From Eustoma russellianum (Eukaryota > Streptophyta > Magnoliopsida > Gentianales > Gentianaceae): a DNA stretch of 64,000 bases. The DNA lies in contig AP025054.1 in the NCBI GenBank assembly GCA_036186865.1, positions 17,519,455 through 17,583,454 on the forward strand. Reading direction: 5' to 3'. Position numbers and translations under genes: made by a program. This document shows positions 11,016 to 22,020 of this stretch, piece after piece. The notes beneath the pieces were generated by a model that was not told where the DNA came from, did no database searches, and was given only the letters and a program-made list of their open reading frames with translations. Each line of letters starts with the position of its first letter. The stretch's first letter is position 1.

Positions 11016-14000
11016 ATGGCCGCTAATAACAATTCCACCTTATCGCTGCGATCTATCCTTGAGAAGGAAAAACTAAAAGAATGTGGGACTAATTTTGTTG
11101 ACTGGTTTCGAAACTTGAGAATTGTTCTCAAACAAGAAAAGAAGTCCTACGTGCTCGATGGCCCTGTCCCTGAACCCCCTCCTGCTGATGCTTCTGCTGC
11201 TGTTAAGAACAAGTATAAGAAGCATGTGGAAGATTCAAACGACATAGGATGTCTTATGTTGGCAACTATGTGTTCAGGACTTCAGAAAGACCTGGAACAC
11301 TTAGAAGCTTATGAGATGAGTGTGCATCTCAAACAAGCTTTCCAACAACAGGCTAGGCAGGATAGGTTCGACACCGCCGTTGCACTTTTTGACTGTAAGA
11401 TGTCTGAAGGTGAATCTGTTAGCGCTCATGTTTTAAAAATGAAAGGCTATATAGATCACCTTTCAAGACTCGGATATCCCCTGAGTTTGGAACTCGCTAC
11501 GGATTTGATCCTACACTCTTTGCCTAGCAGTTTTTCTCAGTTCGTAATGAACTACAATATGAACAATATGGAAAAGTCCATTCCTGAGCTACATGGTTTG
11601 CTCAAAACTGCTGAGGGGAATATCAAGAAGCCTACCCATGTATTGAGTGTCAATACTAAGCTAATGAAAAGGAAAGCTAAAGGCAAGGGTAAGGCTAAAA
11701 GTGCAAAGGGTGCAAAAGGGGCAAAGGGTCAAGCTAAACCGAAACCTGGTCCCAAGGCAAAGGTTCCTAAGGAAGGAACTTGTTTCCATTGCAACAAGCC
11801 TGGGCATTGGAAAAGAAATTGTGATGTTTATTTGGAGAAGTTGAAGAAGCTGAAGGGTAGTACGACTACATCTTCAGGTATTTTTGTTATAGAAATTAAT
11901 TTATCTACTTCTTCTTCCTGGGTATTAGATACTGGATGTGGATCCCATATTTGTACAAATATGCAGGGGCTCAAAAAGAGTAGGATGCTGAAGAAGGGCG
12001 AGGTGGACCTACGTGTTGGCAATAGAGCAAGAGTTGCTGCTATAGCTGTAGGGACCTATGAGCTTGTCTTGCCCAATGGGCTTTTGTTAGTTTTAAACAA
12101 TTGCTTTTATGTTCCTACTATGAGTAGGAATCTTATTTCAGTGTCTGTTTTGGATGATGAAGGTTATTCATTTTTAATTAAAAATAAGAAGTGTTCTATT
12201 TTTGATAAAAATGACTTGCTTTATTGTATTGCAAGTAGTTATAATGGCATTTATGTCCTTAACCTTGATGATTCCAATGACGGTAATATTTATAACATAT
12301 CTTCAAAGAGAACTAAGCCAAATGAACTAAACCCTTCATATTTATGGCATTGTCGCCTTAGCCATATAAATGAGAAGCGCGTATCTAAACTCCATCAAGA
12401 TGGATTATTAGATTCATTTGATTTTGAATCATTTGAAAAATGCGAGTCTTGTTTGCTTGGAAAGATGACAAAGACTCCTTTTACTGGACATAGTGAAAGG
12501 GCTAATGACTTATTGGGCTTGGTACATACAGATGTATACGGCCCAATCAGCATTAGTGCCAGGGGAGGATTTCAGTATTTCATTACTTTTACTGATGATT
12601 TCAGTAGGTATGGCTATGTCTACCTAATGAAACATAAACATGAGTCTTTTGAAATGTTTAGAACTTTTCAAAATGAAGTACAAAATCAATTTGGTAAGAC
12701 AATTAAAACCCTTCGATCAGATCGAGGTGGTGAATATTTGAGCCAAGAATTTGACCAACATCTAAGAAATTGTGGAATCGTTTCACAGTTGACTCCTCCA
12801 GGAACTCCACAATGGAATGGTGTTTCTGAAAGGAGAAATCAGACTTTATTGGATATGGTTCGATCTATGATGGGTCAAGTAGATCTTCCTTTATCCTTTT
12901 GGGGTTATGCCTTGGAGACAGCTGCATTCATTTTGAACCGTGTACCATCTAAAGCGGTTGAAAAGACACCATATGAGATGTGGACTGGTAAGAGACCCAG
13001 TTTGTCTTTTCTTAAGATTTGGGGTTGTGAAGCTTATGTGAAAAGATTAATGTCATATAAGCTAGCTCCAAAATCTATCAAATGTATTTTTGTGGGGTAT
13101 CCTAAAGAAACTAAAGGGTACTATTTCTATATTCCCTCAGAGAACAAAGTGTTTGTTGCTCGAAATGGAGTCTTTTTGGAAAAGGAGTTCCTCTCCAAGA
13201 GAACAAGTGGGAGTATAGTACAACTTGAGGAAACTCAAGTTCCACAAGATATCGTTGAACCGTCTTTAGAGACGATTTCAGAACCACAAACAGTTGTGGA
13301 ACCTGAGAATGTAACACAAGTCAAACGCAGATCTGATAGGATACATCGTCAGCCAGAGAGATACGGATTTCTTGTGACTGATGATAGTCAAGTTATGCTC
13401 ATAGATCAAGATGAGCCTACTACCTATCAGGAAGCTGTGTCAGGTCCAGATTCAGATAAATGGCTTGGAGCCATGAATTCTGAGATGCAATCCATGTTTG
13501 ATAACCAAGTTTGGTCTTTAATTGATCCTCCAGAGGGTATTAAGACTATTGGTTGCAAATGGGTTTTCAAGAAGAAAACTGACATGGATGGAAATGTGCA
13601 AACCTACAAAGCAAGGCTTGTGGCTAAAGGTTTCAAGCAAACTCATGGTATAGACTATGATGAAACCTTTTCACCAGTAGCTATGCTTAAGTCTATTCGA
13701 ATTCTCCTTGCCATTGCAGCATACTATGATTATGAGATATGGCAAATGGATGTCAAAACTGCTTTCCTTAATGGAAATTTACTCGAGGATGTGTACATGA
13801 CACAACCTGAGGGTTTTGTAAATCCTGAGAATTCAAAGAAAGTTTGCAAGCTTCAAAGGTCCATCTATGGATTGAAGCAAGCATCTCAAAGCTGGAATCT
13901 TCGTTTTGATGAAACAGTTAAGAACTTTGGTTTCATCAAGAATGAAGATGAACCTTGTGTTTACAAGATGGTCAGTGGGAGTGCAGTAGTGTTTCTGGTC

Positions 14001-14984
14001 TTATATGTGGATGACATATTGCTTATTGGGAATGATATCCCTACCTTGCAAAAGGTTAAGGCTTGGTTAGGGAATTCATTTTCAATGAAGGACTTGGGCA
14101 AGGCTACCTATATCCTTGGTATCAAGATCTATAGAGATAGATCTAAAAGGATAATAGGCTTGAGTCAGAGTACATACATAGATAAAATGTTGAAAAGGTT
14201 CAACATGCAAGAGTCCAAGAAAGGATTCCTGCCTATGTCTCATGTCATTCATCTTAGCAAGAATCAATGTCCTCAGACATCTGATGAGCGAGATCGAATG
14301 AATAAAATTCCTTATGCTTCTGCTATAGGATCGATCATGTATGCCATGTTATGTACTAGACCAGATGTCTCATATCCATTGAGCACAACAAGTAGATATC
14401 AAGCTGACCCTGGTGAAGGTCACTGGACAGCTGTCAAGAATATTCTTAAGTACCTCAAAAGGACTAAAGATGTATTCTTGGTTTATGGAGGTTTGGATGA
14501 CGAGTTAGTTGTAAATGGTTACACAGATGCTAGCTTCCAAACCGACATAGATGATTTCAGATCGCAGTCCGGTTTTGTATTCACATTGAATGGTGGAGCT
14601 GTTAGTTGGAAGAGTTCAAAACAAAGCACTGTGGCTGATTCTACAACAGAGGCTGAGTATATAGCAGCATCAGATGCAGCTAAAGAAGCAGTTTGGTTGA
14701 AGAAGTTCATCACTGAGCTAGGAGTAGTACCTAGCATTGCAAATCCTGTGGACATTTATTGTGACAACAATGGTGCCATAGCACAAGCAAAAGAGCCTAG
14801 GTCTCATCAGAGATCTAAACATATACTCAGACGCTACCATCTCATTCGAGACATCATCGATAGAGGAGATGTCAAGATATGCAAAGTTGACACAAACGAT
14901 AACATAGCGGATCCATTGACTAAGCCTCTCTCACGGGTCAAGCATGATCAGCACACTAGATCTATGGGTCTCAGATATTTGTAG
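11016..14984 (+). CDS. Cop1 Gag-Pol polyprotein (Ty1/copia), 1322 aa, intact
   Basis: The single frame starts at MAANNNSTLS and ends at TAG just before the polypurine tract. Residues 1-215 are a copia-type Gag; 216-250 form a Lys/Ala/Gly tract with repeated K-G-A. The CCHC zinc knuckle is C256-x2-C259-x4-H264-x4-C269. The protease has D305-T-G. Integrase has its zinc site at H445, H450, C476 and C479 and a DD35E triad at D506, D569 and E605. Reverse transcriptase has Y997-V-D-D. RNase H has D1171, E1214 and D1250. Order PR-INT-RT-RH is the defining Ty1/copia order. The products form cytoplasmic virus-like particles, copy the RNA and integrate the cDNA. No stop or frameshift is seen and all catalytic residues are present, so it is probably still competent. 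Lineage could be Tork/Angela-like, but I did not establish this. Confidence 0.97.
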   Translation: MAANNNSTLSLRSILEKEKLKECGTNFVDWFRNLRIVLKQEKKSYVLDGPVPEPPPADASAAVKNKYKKHVEDSNDIGCLMLATMCSGLQKDLEHLEAYEMSVHLKQAFQQQARQDRFDTAVALFDCKMSEGESVSAHVLKMKGYIDHLSRLGYPLSLELATDLILHSLPSSFSQFVMNYNMNNMEKSIPELHGLLKTAEGNIKKPTHVLSVNTKLMKRKAKGKGKAKSAKGAKGAKGQAKPKPGPKAKVPKEGTCFHCNKPGHWKRNCDVYLEKLKKLKGSTTTSSGIFVIEINLSTSSSWVLDTGCGSHICTNMQGLKKSRMLKKGEVDLRVGNRARVAAIAVGTYELVLPNGLLLVLNNCFYVPTMSRNLISVSVLDDEGYSFLIKNKKCSIFDKNDLLYCIASSYNGIYVLNLDDSNDGNIYNISSKRTKPNELNPSYLWHCRLSHINEKRVSKLHQDGLLDSFDFESFEKCESCLLGKMTKTPFTGHSERANDLLGLVHTDVYGPISISARGGFQYFITFTDDFSRYGYVYLMKHKHESFEMFRTFQNEVQNQFGKTIKTLRSDRGGEYLSQEFDQHLRNCGIVSQLTPPGTPQWNGVSERRNQTLLDMVRSMMGQVDLPLSFWGYALETAAFILNRVPSKAVEKTPYEMWTGKRPSLSFLKIWGCEAYVKRLMSYKLAPKSIKCIFVGYPKETKGYYFYIPSENKVFVARNGVFLEKEFLSKRTSGSIVQLEETQVPQDIVEPSLETISEPQTVVEPENVTQVKRRSDRIHRQPERYGFLVTDDSQVMLIDQDEPTTYQEAVSGPDSDKWLGAMNSEMQSMFDNQVWSLIDPPEGIKTIGCKWVFKKKTDMDGNVQTYKARLVAKGFKQTHGIDYDETFSPVAMLKSIRILLAIAAYYDYEIWQMDVKTAFLNGNLLEDVYMTQPEGFVNPENSKKVCKLQRSIYGLKQASQSWNLRFDETVKNFGFIKNEDEPCVYKMVSGSAVVFLVLYVDDILLIGNDIPTLQKVKAWLGNSFSMKDLGKATYILGIKIYRDRSKRIIGLSQSTYIDKMLKRFNMQESKKGFLPMSHVIHLSKNQCPQTSDERDRMNKIPYASAIGSIMYAMLCTRPDVSYPLSTTSRYQADPGEGHWTAVKNILKYLKRTKDVFLVYGGLDDELVVNGYTDASFQTDIDDFRSQSGFVFTLNGGAVSWKSSKQSTVADSTTEAEYIAASDAAKEAVWLKKFITELGVVPSIANPVDIYCDNNGAIAQAKEPRSHQRSKHILRRYHLIRDIIDRGDVKICKVDTNDNIADPLTKPLSRVKHDQHTRSMGLRYL

Positions 14985-14993
14985 GCCTAGTGC

Positions 14994-15004
14994 AAGTGGG
15001 AGAT
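14994..15004 (+). other. Cop1 polypurine tract
   Basis: AAGTGGGAGAT lies directly before the 3' LTR at 15005 and would prime plus-strand DNA synthesis. Confidence 0.85.
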
Positions 15005-16447
15005 TGTTAGTGTATGTGCCCTAGGCCATGATTTGGATATTTATGTTATGCATTTATTATTAATAAAAGAGGTTTTATTATCATTATTGTTGGTTAGTAT
15101 GTTACACAATTTTGATATATGTCTCTGATTCATTATTGTTATGGAGATAAAATAATTTATAATCAGTATGAGTATTGATTTGATAATCATGAGATGATTA
15201 TGTGTATGGTGATACGAATCAATCTTATAGATACTTGTTAGAGAACAGTGTATTGGATAGACCCATCATGAGATTGCTACATGGATTAGCGTCATAAGTA
15301 AATCTCATGATAGTCATGTTTTAATCCTTTGACTTGAGATTGTCATAGTTTCCAACATAAGGACTATTATATTTTGACATGATCAAATATTATCCGTAAC
15401 TGGATAATAATAAAGGTCATGATTGAATGTGATAGAAATTATGTAGAGGATATTGAACAATCAAGATAGAATTTGTCCCTCTCTTTTGAGAGAGATATCT
15501 TTGGGCCCCTATATTAGTGAGACTGTGAAATGCATGGCCGTGCTCAAATGATTTGATAGTGTGATCAATATCATTTGTTTTATCAGTCTACTTAGAGATC
15601 GAGTAATCATATGTTTGAACAATATAAGTATGACGCTGACCATGAATTATGTTCAAACTAGATATCGTGTGACAAAGGGATTAATGCATGTACTATTATT
15701 AGGCTAGTTGGACTTTACTCGTATTAATTGGGTAGTTGTAATACCTTGCTAGAGGCCAATTATGACTTGTTGGTTTAATAGAGATTTAATCAACTGCCAA
15801 TTAATATGGGCCTATCGGGTCACACACAAGAATGCGTATGGCTGAGATTAATAATATTAATAATATTAATATTGGATATTAATTATTATTATTATTATTA
15901 TTGTTTTTAATATTAATAATATTAATATTGGATATTAATTATTATTATTATTATTTTCGTTTTTGGTGATTATATATATATATGCATTATCGGATAATAA
16001 CGAGAGAATCCGTATCTGATATGGATTTTGAATATCCTGTTACAATCCGTATCTGATATGGATTTTGATTGGCATCAACTAATCCAATTATGACTCGGAT
16101 TTTGATGTCTACGTATGTGTATATATATTTGTGTATCTCGTATACACTACACACACAAAAATACAGAATCATCAAAGAGAAACCCTAGAGCCGTTTTTGT
16201 GAAAAGCGAGTTCTTCAGCCGCGCCGTTTGAAGAGCTAGCACTCGGGGCGGAAGCGTTCGTGTGGATACCGACAGAGGGTGGTCGTATTTTCGCACCTCT
16301 TTCATCTGCAGATTTCGAATCTACGGAGGTAATTTTTGATTTCTGTTGTCGAATTAAACGAACAACATGGATCCTTGGTAGGAAATCGGAGATCGTTTTT
16401 GTTTTTCCGCTGCGCGTTTTGCAGTGATCTCGTTAGATTTCCTAACA
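15005..16447 (+). repeat. Cop1 3' LTR
   Basis: 1443 bp, about 98-99% identical by eye to the 5' LTR. Most differences are transitions, and there is one extra TA in the TATATA run near 15972. It is followed by the ATATG target duplication. Confidence 0.97.
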
Positions 16448-19400
16448 ATATGATGGATATTTGGATCGTTATTCTTTCAAATTGAATGGTAAACTTTGCA
16501 AATTGCATGCACTTCCACCCCCACAAAGTCCGCGAAGATCAACAACGCATGTCTAAGTCTAGGACCGACCCTAAGGAAAAGGAAGATGAGAGAAAATTTG
16601 TGGAATGCATGAAAAGTGAGAACAAAAAACAAGAGTGTAAAGGAAAAGAGGTAGTGCCCGTAAGTGTCAACGATTCCAAAAAGAAGTGTGGGTATTTTGC
16701 AAAGAAAAGAGAGGTCACACGAGCCCTTTATAGCAACCAAACCGTTCTCATTCTCATTCCCAAGGCGTGTCACCTTTCATTAGAAGAAATCCCACCAAAT
16801 CTACCTATCTCTGTTTCATCCCTTATCCAAGAGTACGGTGGTGTTCTATTTCCCACCGAGCCACCATCCGGATTACCACCTATTAGAGGAATAGAACACC
16901 AAATCGATTTTGTCTTAGGAGCCGTTTTACCAAATCGACCAGCCTATCGAGCCAACCCGGAAGAAAAGGAAATCCAAAGGCAAGTAGAGAAACTCCTAGC
17001 AAGTGGACAAATCCGAGAGAGCCTAAGCCCGTCAGCCATCCCTGTCATTTTAGTACCCAAAAAGGATGGAACCTGGAGAATGTGTACCGATTGCCGTACC
17101 ATAAACAAAATTACCGTCAAGTATAGGTACCCCATACCTAGGCTGGATGATAGGTTGGATATGTTGCATGGATCTAGATATTTCACCAAAATTGACCTTA
17201 AGCAAGAAGTTCCAAGTGCGGATTAGAGAAGGGGACGAATGGAAGACTACATTCAAAACCAAGTTTGGGCTCTATGAGTGGTTAGTGATGCCCTTCGGGC
17301 TCACAAACGCCCCTAGCACCTTTATGATGTTAATGAATGAAGTCTTACGAGCTTTTATAGGATGATTTGTTGTGGTTTACTTTGACAATATCCTAATCTA
17401 TTCCCGAACCATAGAAGACCACCTTGACCATATTAGAGCCGTTTTTGAAAAGCTTAAGCAAGAACAACTTTACACCAACTTTAAGAAGTGCACTTTTGGT
17501 TTGGAACGAGTAGTTTTCCTAGGCTTTGTCATTTCGGCTGAGGGAGTAGAGATGGATGAGGAGAAGGTTAATTCAATTGTGGAGTGGCCTACACCTAAGA
17601 ATGTAGGGGAATTTCACAGTTTCCATGGACTTGCAAGTTTTTATAGACGATTTGTCAAATAGTTTTCATCCATAGCTACACCCCTAAATGAGATTATGAA
17701 AAAAGATGTGCCTTTTAGGTGGGAAGAGCCACAACAACAGACATTTGATGAGCTTAAACGGAGGCTAACCACTGCACCCATAGTTAGGTTACCAATTTCA
17801 ATGAGACCTTTGAGATTTAGTGTGATGCAAGTGGAGTGGGTATTGGAGCGGTATTGACCCAAGGTAACAAACTCATAGCCTACTTTAGTAAGAAGTTGAA
17901 AGGTGCTGCATTGAATCACTCTACCTATGACAAAGAACTTTATGCCCTAGTGAGATACCTACAAACTTGGCAACACTACCTTCAACCTAGAGAGTTTGTG
18001 ATCCACATTGACCACGAAATCCTTAAGTACCTTGAGGGACAAGGAAAGTTGAACAAGAGACATGTTCCCTTACGTGATTAAGTACAAACAAGGAAAGGAC
18101 AATATAGTTGCTGATACACTCTCTAGGAGATACATGTTAGTGACTACATTATCCTCACGATTCTTAGGATTCGAATCACTTAAGGACTTATACCCCAACG
18201 ACCATGATTTTGGCACCACTTTCGAGGCATGTAAAGAGGGACCATTTGGAAAATTCTACATGCATTAGGTATACCTTTTCAAAAAAACATAAGTTGTGTG
18301 TTCCCCAATCATCCCTACGAGAAGCATTGACTAGAGAAGCCCATGGGGGAGGATTAATGGGTCATTTTGGGGTGTTCAAGACCCTAGAAACCCTTAAGGA
18401 ACATTTCTATTGGCTACACATGTGCGTAGATGTCGAGAGGTTATGTGGTAGTTGCATCACTTGTAAACAAGCCAAATCCAAGTCCCAACCACATGGCCTT
18501 TACACGCCCTTACCCGTCCATGATTCCCCTTGGGTCGTCATTTTCATGGACTTCATTTTAGGACTTCTTAGATCTCGAGGAGGACACGATAGCATTTTAT
18601 GTTGTGGTAGATCGATTTTCAAAGATGGCACACTTCATTGCATGTAGGAAAGTAGATGATGCCACACATGTTGCTGATTTGTTCTTTAAAGAAATTATGC
18701 GATTGCATGGCATGGCACGTACCATTGTAAGTGATAGAGACACAAAATTTCTAAGTCATTTTTGGCGTGTTTTATGGGCTAAACTTGGTACTCAATTGTT
18801 GTTTTGTACCACAGCTCACCCACAAACCGATGGACAAACTGAAGTAGTTAATCGTACTCTCTCTCAACTCTTGCGTGCCATTTTGCAAAAACATATTTAA
18901 CATTGGGAAGATTGTTTACCATATATCGAATTTGCATACAATAGAAGTGTCCATCACGGTACATTGCATAGTCCGTTCGAAATCGTGTATGGATTTAACC
19001 CCTTATCTCCCCTTGATTTGATTCCTATTCCCGTGCATGAACGTTCAAGTCTTAATGGTAAACAAAAACTGAAAAAGATAAAGAAACTGCATGAACACGT
19101 AAAAACACAACTTGAGAAGAAAACCAAGCTTATGAAAAACGAGCCAACAAACACAGAAAACGAGTTGTGTTTGAACCACGTGATTTGGTTTGGTTACATT
19201 TGCGAAAAGAAAGATTTCCCAATGAACAAAAGTCAAAATTATTGCCTACGGGAGATGGACCATTCAAAGTCTTAAAACGCATAGGTGATAATGTCTACAT
19301 CATTGATCTTCCCGAGAGGTATGGTTCTATTTCTTCTACTTTTAATGTTGCTGACCTCACCCCTTTCACTAATGACCCTTTCGATTCGAGGACGAATCCT

Positions 19401-19566
19401 TTTGAGCAGGGGGGAATTGATGAGGCTCGGAGATCCCATCAAAAGGTCATGAGTCCTATGACAAGAAAGAGGGCAAGAGAACTTGGACATCAAGTTGGAA
19501 CCTTCTTGTACAAGCATGTTCAAGATAAACCTAAGACTCATTGGGTTCATCTCATGGAGCCCGCAT
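16448..19566 (+). pseudogene. Element B pol (RT, RNase H, integrase), multiply broken
   Basis: The sequence resumes exactly at the second ATATG copy. It runs through the protease-RT linker (16486-17226), then a frameshift near 17207 in the RT palm. There is a stop at 17363 and the catalytic motif reads Y-F-D-N instead of Y-F-D-D (about 17380). Further stops and shifts occur at about 17660, 17795 and 18268, and another in the integrase near 18600. RNase H is at about 17800-18080, the integrase zinc region H-G-G-G-L-M-G-H at about 18340, and the integrase core at 18604-18900. The tail (19167-19566) reads through the polypurine tract into the LTR and ends at 19566. It is non-functional. Confidence 0.92.
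19407..19417 (+). other. Element B polypurine tract
   Basis: CAGGGGGGAAT precedes the LTR at 19418. Here the six-G run keeps the integrase frame open (E-Q-G-G-I-D-E) into the LTR. Confidence 0.88.
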
Positions 19567-20808
19567 AGTGAACGTGTTCTCCCACCCCAAAACGTGTGTT
19601 ATTTTTCTTTTGAATTTTGTCTTGTTTTCTTGTGATTCTTGTGTTATGTGTTTGCCTTGTAGGTAAGTAGGTGTACGCAAATTACAAGCGAAATGGAGGT
19701 TTAAAAATGGATAAAGGGCGTGTGTTTCAAAAAGGGAGACAAAAGGAATGTTGTCTTGAAAGTAATGATTGTTACCACAAAGACAAGTTCAATTGTGGTC
19801 CAAGATGGAATTCCTTTTCAAATTGAACTCAAAATCATCTCCAGCCATCAACAAAGGGGCCGGCCATTTGAAGTGCAAGGATGGAGATCAAATTGAATTT
19901 AAACTTGAAGTTAAGCTTGAATTTAAATTCAACCATGATTTGAATTCAAGTTTCAACCAATTTGAGACTTAGATTTCAAGAAGTTCTCAGCATTATCTTG
20001 AGTCATTTCACACGCCATCTTGGAGACAAAGAGAAGAATAGATCACAATTCAAATTGAATCCAAGTTTGAATTCAAATTCATTGAATTCAAATTCAAACT
20101 CAATTTGAATTCAATCTTCAACCATCCTTTGAAGTCAATTCCAATCACTTTATCATCATCAAATCAGATTTAGAAACACCCTCATTACACATCTTGAACA
20201 CGGCTGAAGGAGTGAAAAAGATGATCAACAACCAATTCAAATTCAAACTCAATTTTGGATTCAAACTTCAACCAATCTTTGAATTCAACTCCAACCACTT
20301 TATCATCATCAAATCAGGTCTCAAACACCATGGACTCATCACACACAGTTGGATGGAAGAAGTTGGGAACCTATAAGCATTTGAAAGTTTAGCTAGGATT
20401 TGTCTTTGTTTTGAATTCAAACAAATTCTCAATTTCAAATACTTGTTAGCTAGTTTTATTTGAAATAATTTCTACCTATTCTAAGGCTGATAAGGAACGA
20501 ATTTCAGCCTATAAATAGGGGCCCTTAGGCGTATGGCATGTAGAACTTTGGATAAATAAAATTCTTGATATTTCCTTCACTTCTTGTGAAACTTTTATTT
20601 CTTGGTTTTGCATTAAAAACCTAAGTTAAGATCCTTCAAAGTTGAGCCTTTTGAATGTGTTTCCATTGCTTAAAGGTGCTGTCCAGGAGGGCCATTGAGG
20701 TTTTCCTGACCAATGACCATCTTGAACCATACGTTTGTTCCACTAAGGAAGCAAGGGGAAGTCTTCTTCCTTGTGTCTAACCCTTTGTGAAGGATGTTGC
20801 ACGCATCA
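19418..20808 (+). repeat. Element B 3' LTR (family 1)
   Basis: 1391 bp, TGATGAGG...GCACGCATCA. The first about 150 bp encode the pol C-terminal tail with S-P-M-T-R-K-R-A-R-E-L. The middle is rich in GAATTCAA-type repeats (19850-20440). It is flanked on the right by K pol sequence. Confidence 0.95.
20510..20518 (+). promoter_or_regulatory. TATA box of element B LTR
   Basis: TATAAATAG occupies the same place as the motif in the A, C, D and J/E LTRs. Confidence 0.6.
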
Positions 20809-22020
20809 ACAACTCTATGTCAATCTTAAGAAATATTCATTCTTCTTAGAGAAAGTCGTGTTCCTAGGTTTTGTGATTAGTGCTGAGGGAATAGAGATGG
20901 ATCAGAGAAGGTCAAATCCATCACTAAATGGCCAACACCTAAAACTGCTGGAGATGTTAGGAGTTTCCATGGCCTAGCAAGTTTCTACATGTTTTGTGAA
21001 AGATTTCTCTACCACTACAACACCCCTAAATGAGTTAGTTAAAAGGATGTAAGTTTTCAATGAGGAGAATCCCAACAACGAGCCTTTGATGATCTTAAGC
21101 AAAAACTGACCACAACACCCATCTTAAGATTGCCCAGCTTTGAAGAAACCTTGGAAGTAGAATGTGATGCTAGTGGAGTTGGCATTGGAGCCGTTGTGAA
21201 CCAATGGAAGAAACCCGTAGCTTACTTTAGTGAAAAGATAAAAGGAGCTGCATTGAACTATTCAACTTATGACAAGGAACTTTACGCTTTCGTGAGACCA
21301 TTACAGACTTGGCAACATTACCTTCACCCTAAGGAATTTGTAATACACATTGATCATGAGAGTCTTAAATACCTTAAGGGGCAGGGTAAGTTGAACAAAA
21401 GGCATGCTAAGTGGATAGAATTCATTGAGCATTTCCCTTATATCATCAAATACAATCAAGGAAAAGATAACATAGTTGATGATGCTTTGTCTCGTAGATA
21501 CACCTTGATTACTATGTTGTCTTCACACATTTTTGGATTTGAGCATATAAAGAGTTGTATGCCACTGGTCATGACTTTAGTTCTGTTTGTGAAGCGTGAC
21601 TTGAGTCCCCATTTGGTAAGTTTTACTTACATGAAGGAGTCTTGTTTAAAAAACAAAAATGATGCATTTTAATGTGTTCGTTCAATGAGTGAGAAAAAAA
21701 GTTAAGTCACACATGAAGCAAAGAATGAAGTGTGTGCCAAAAAAGCAAATAGGAACCAAAAAGTTGTTATCTTTGAACCTGGAGATCTTGTTTGGTGACG
21801 ATTGAAGAAAGAAAGATTTCCTAAAGTGAGGAAATCAAAGTTAATGCCAAGTGGAGATGGACCGTTCAAAGGTTCTCAAAAGACTTGGCGGCAATGCGTA
21901 TGTTCTTGACATCTTCGAATATAACTATGGTTCTGCTTCTCGTACATTTAATGTTGCTGATCTTACCCTATCTAGTGTTGACTTAGATTCGAGGCCCAAC
22001 CCTTTTTAAGAGAGGGGGAA
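20809..22020 (+). pseudogene. Element K pol remnant (family-2 gypsy): RT tail, RNase H, integrase tail
   Basis: It begins mid-RT at the B insertion point, with LYVNLKK and the VVFLGFVISAEGIEMD block. RNase H follows (about 21130-21480; ECDASGVGIGAV, TYDKELYAF) to the linker A-L-S-R-R-Y. Near 21670 it jumps directly to the post-core integrase segment, so the integrase zinc and DDE region is deleted. The last part has a stop at the conserved W (near 21796) and a frameshift near 21872. It ends at a polypurine tract and family-2-like LTR. The rest of K must lie to the left of B, outside the window. It is an old, dead copy. Confidence 0.88.
22011..22020 (+). other. Element K polypurine tract
   Basis: AGAGGGGGAA directly precedes the TGATGAGG LTR start at 22021. 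Confidence 0.8.

Larger units (their letters stand above)
7854..16447 (+). mobile_element. Cop1: complete, apparently intact Ty1/copia retrotransposon
   Basis: This 8.59-kb element has two near-identical LTRs (7854-9294 and 15005-16447), a tRNA-iMet primer site, a 1.7-kb leader, one uninterrupted gag-pol frame, a polypurine tract and a perfect 5-bp target duplication (ATATG). The LTRs differ at roughly 18-20 positions by eye (about 1.3%), so the insertion is recent on a plant time scale. It sits between the protease and RT-linker parts of element B, in the same orientation. It is the only element in the window with everything needed for autonomous movement. Confidence 0.97.
5385..20808 (+). 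mobile_element. Element B: family-1 Ty3/gypsy retrotransposon, 5' LTR outside the window
   Basis: Plus strand: truncated leader (5385-6161), degenerate gag and protease (6162-7853), an interruption by Cop1, pol (16453-19566) and a complete 3' LTR (19418-20808). Its left part is displaced beyond the window by element A. The right LTR end at 20808 (GCACGCATCA) is followed directly by family-2 pol sequence, so B inserted into element K. Many stops and frameshifts mark it as one of the older insertions here. Confidence 0.92.

Noticed and set aside
16944..17189. Antisense ORFs opposite RT in every gypsy copy (also 39772-40095, 33847-34095)
   Set aside because: They mirror the conserved RT codons on the other strand and show no independent features.
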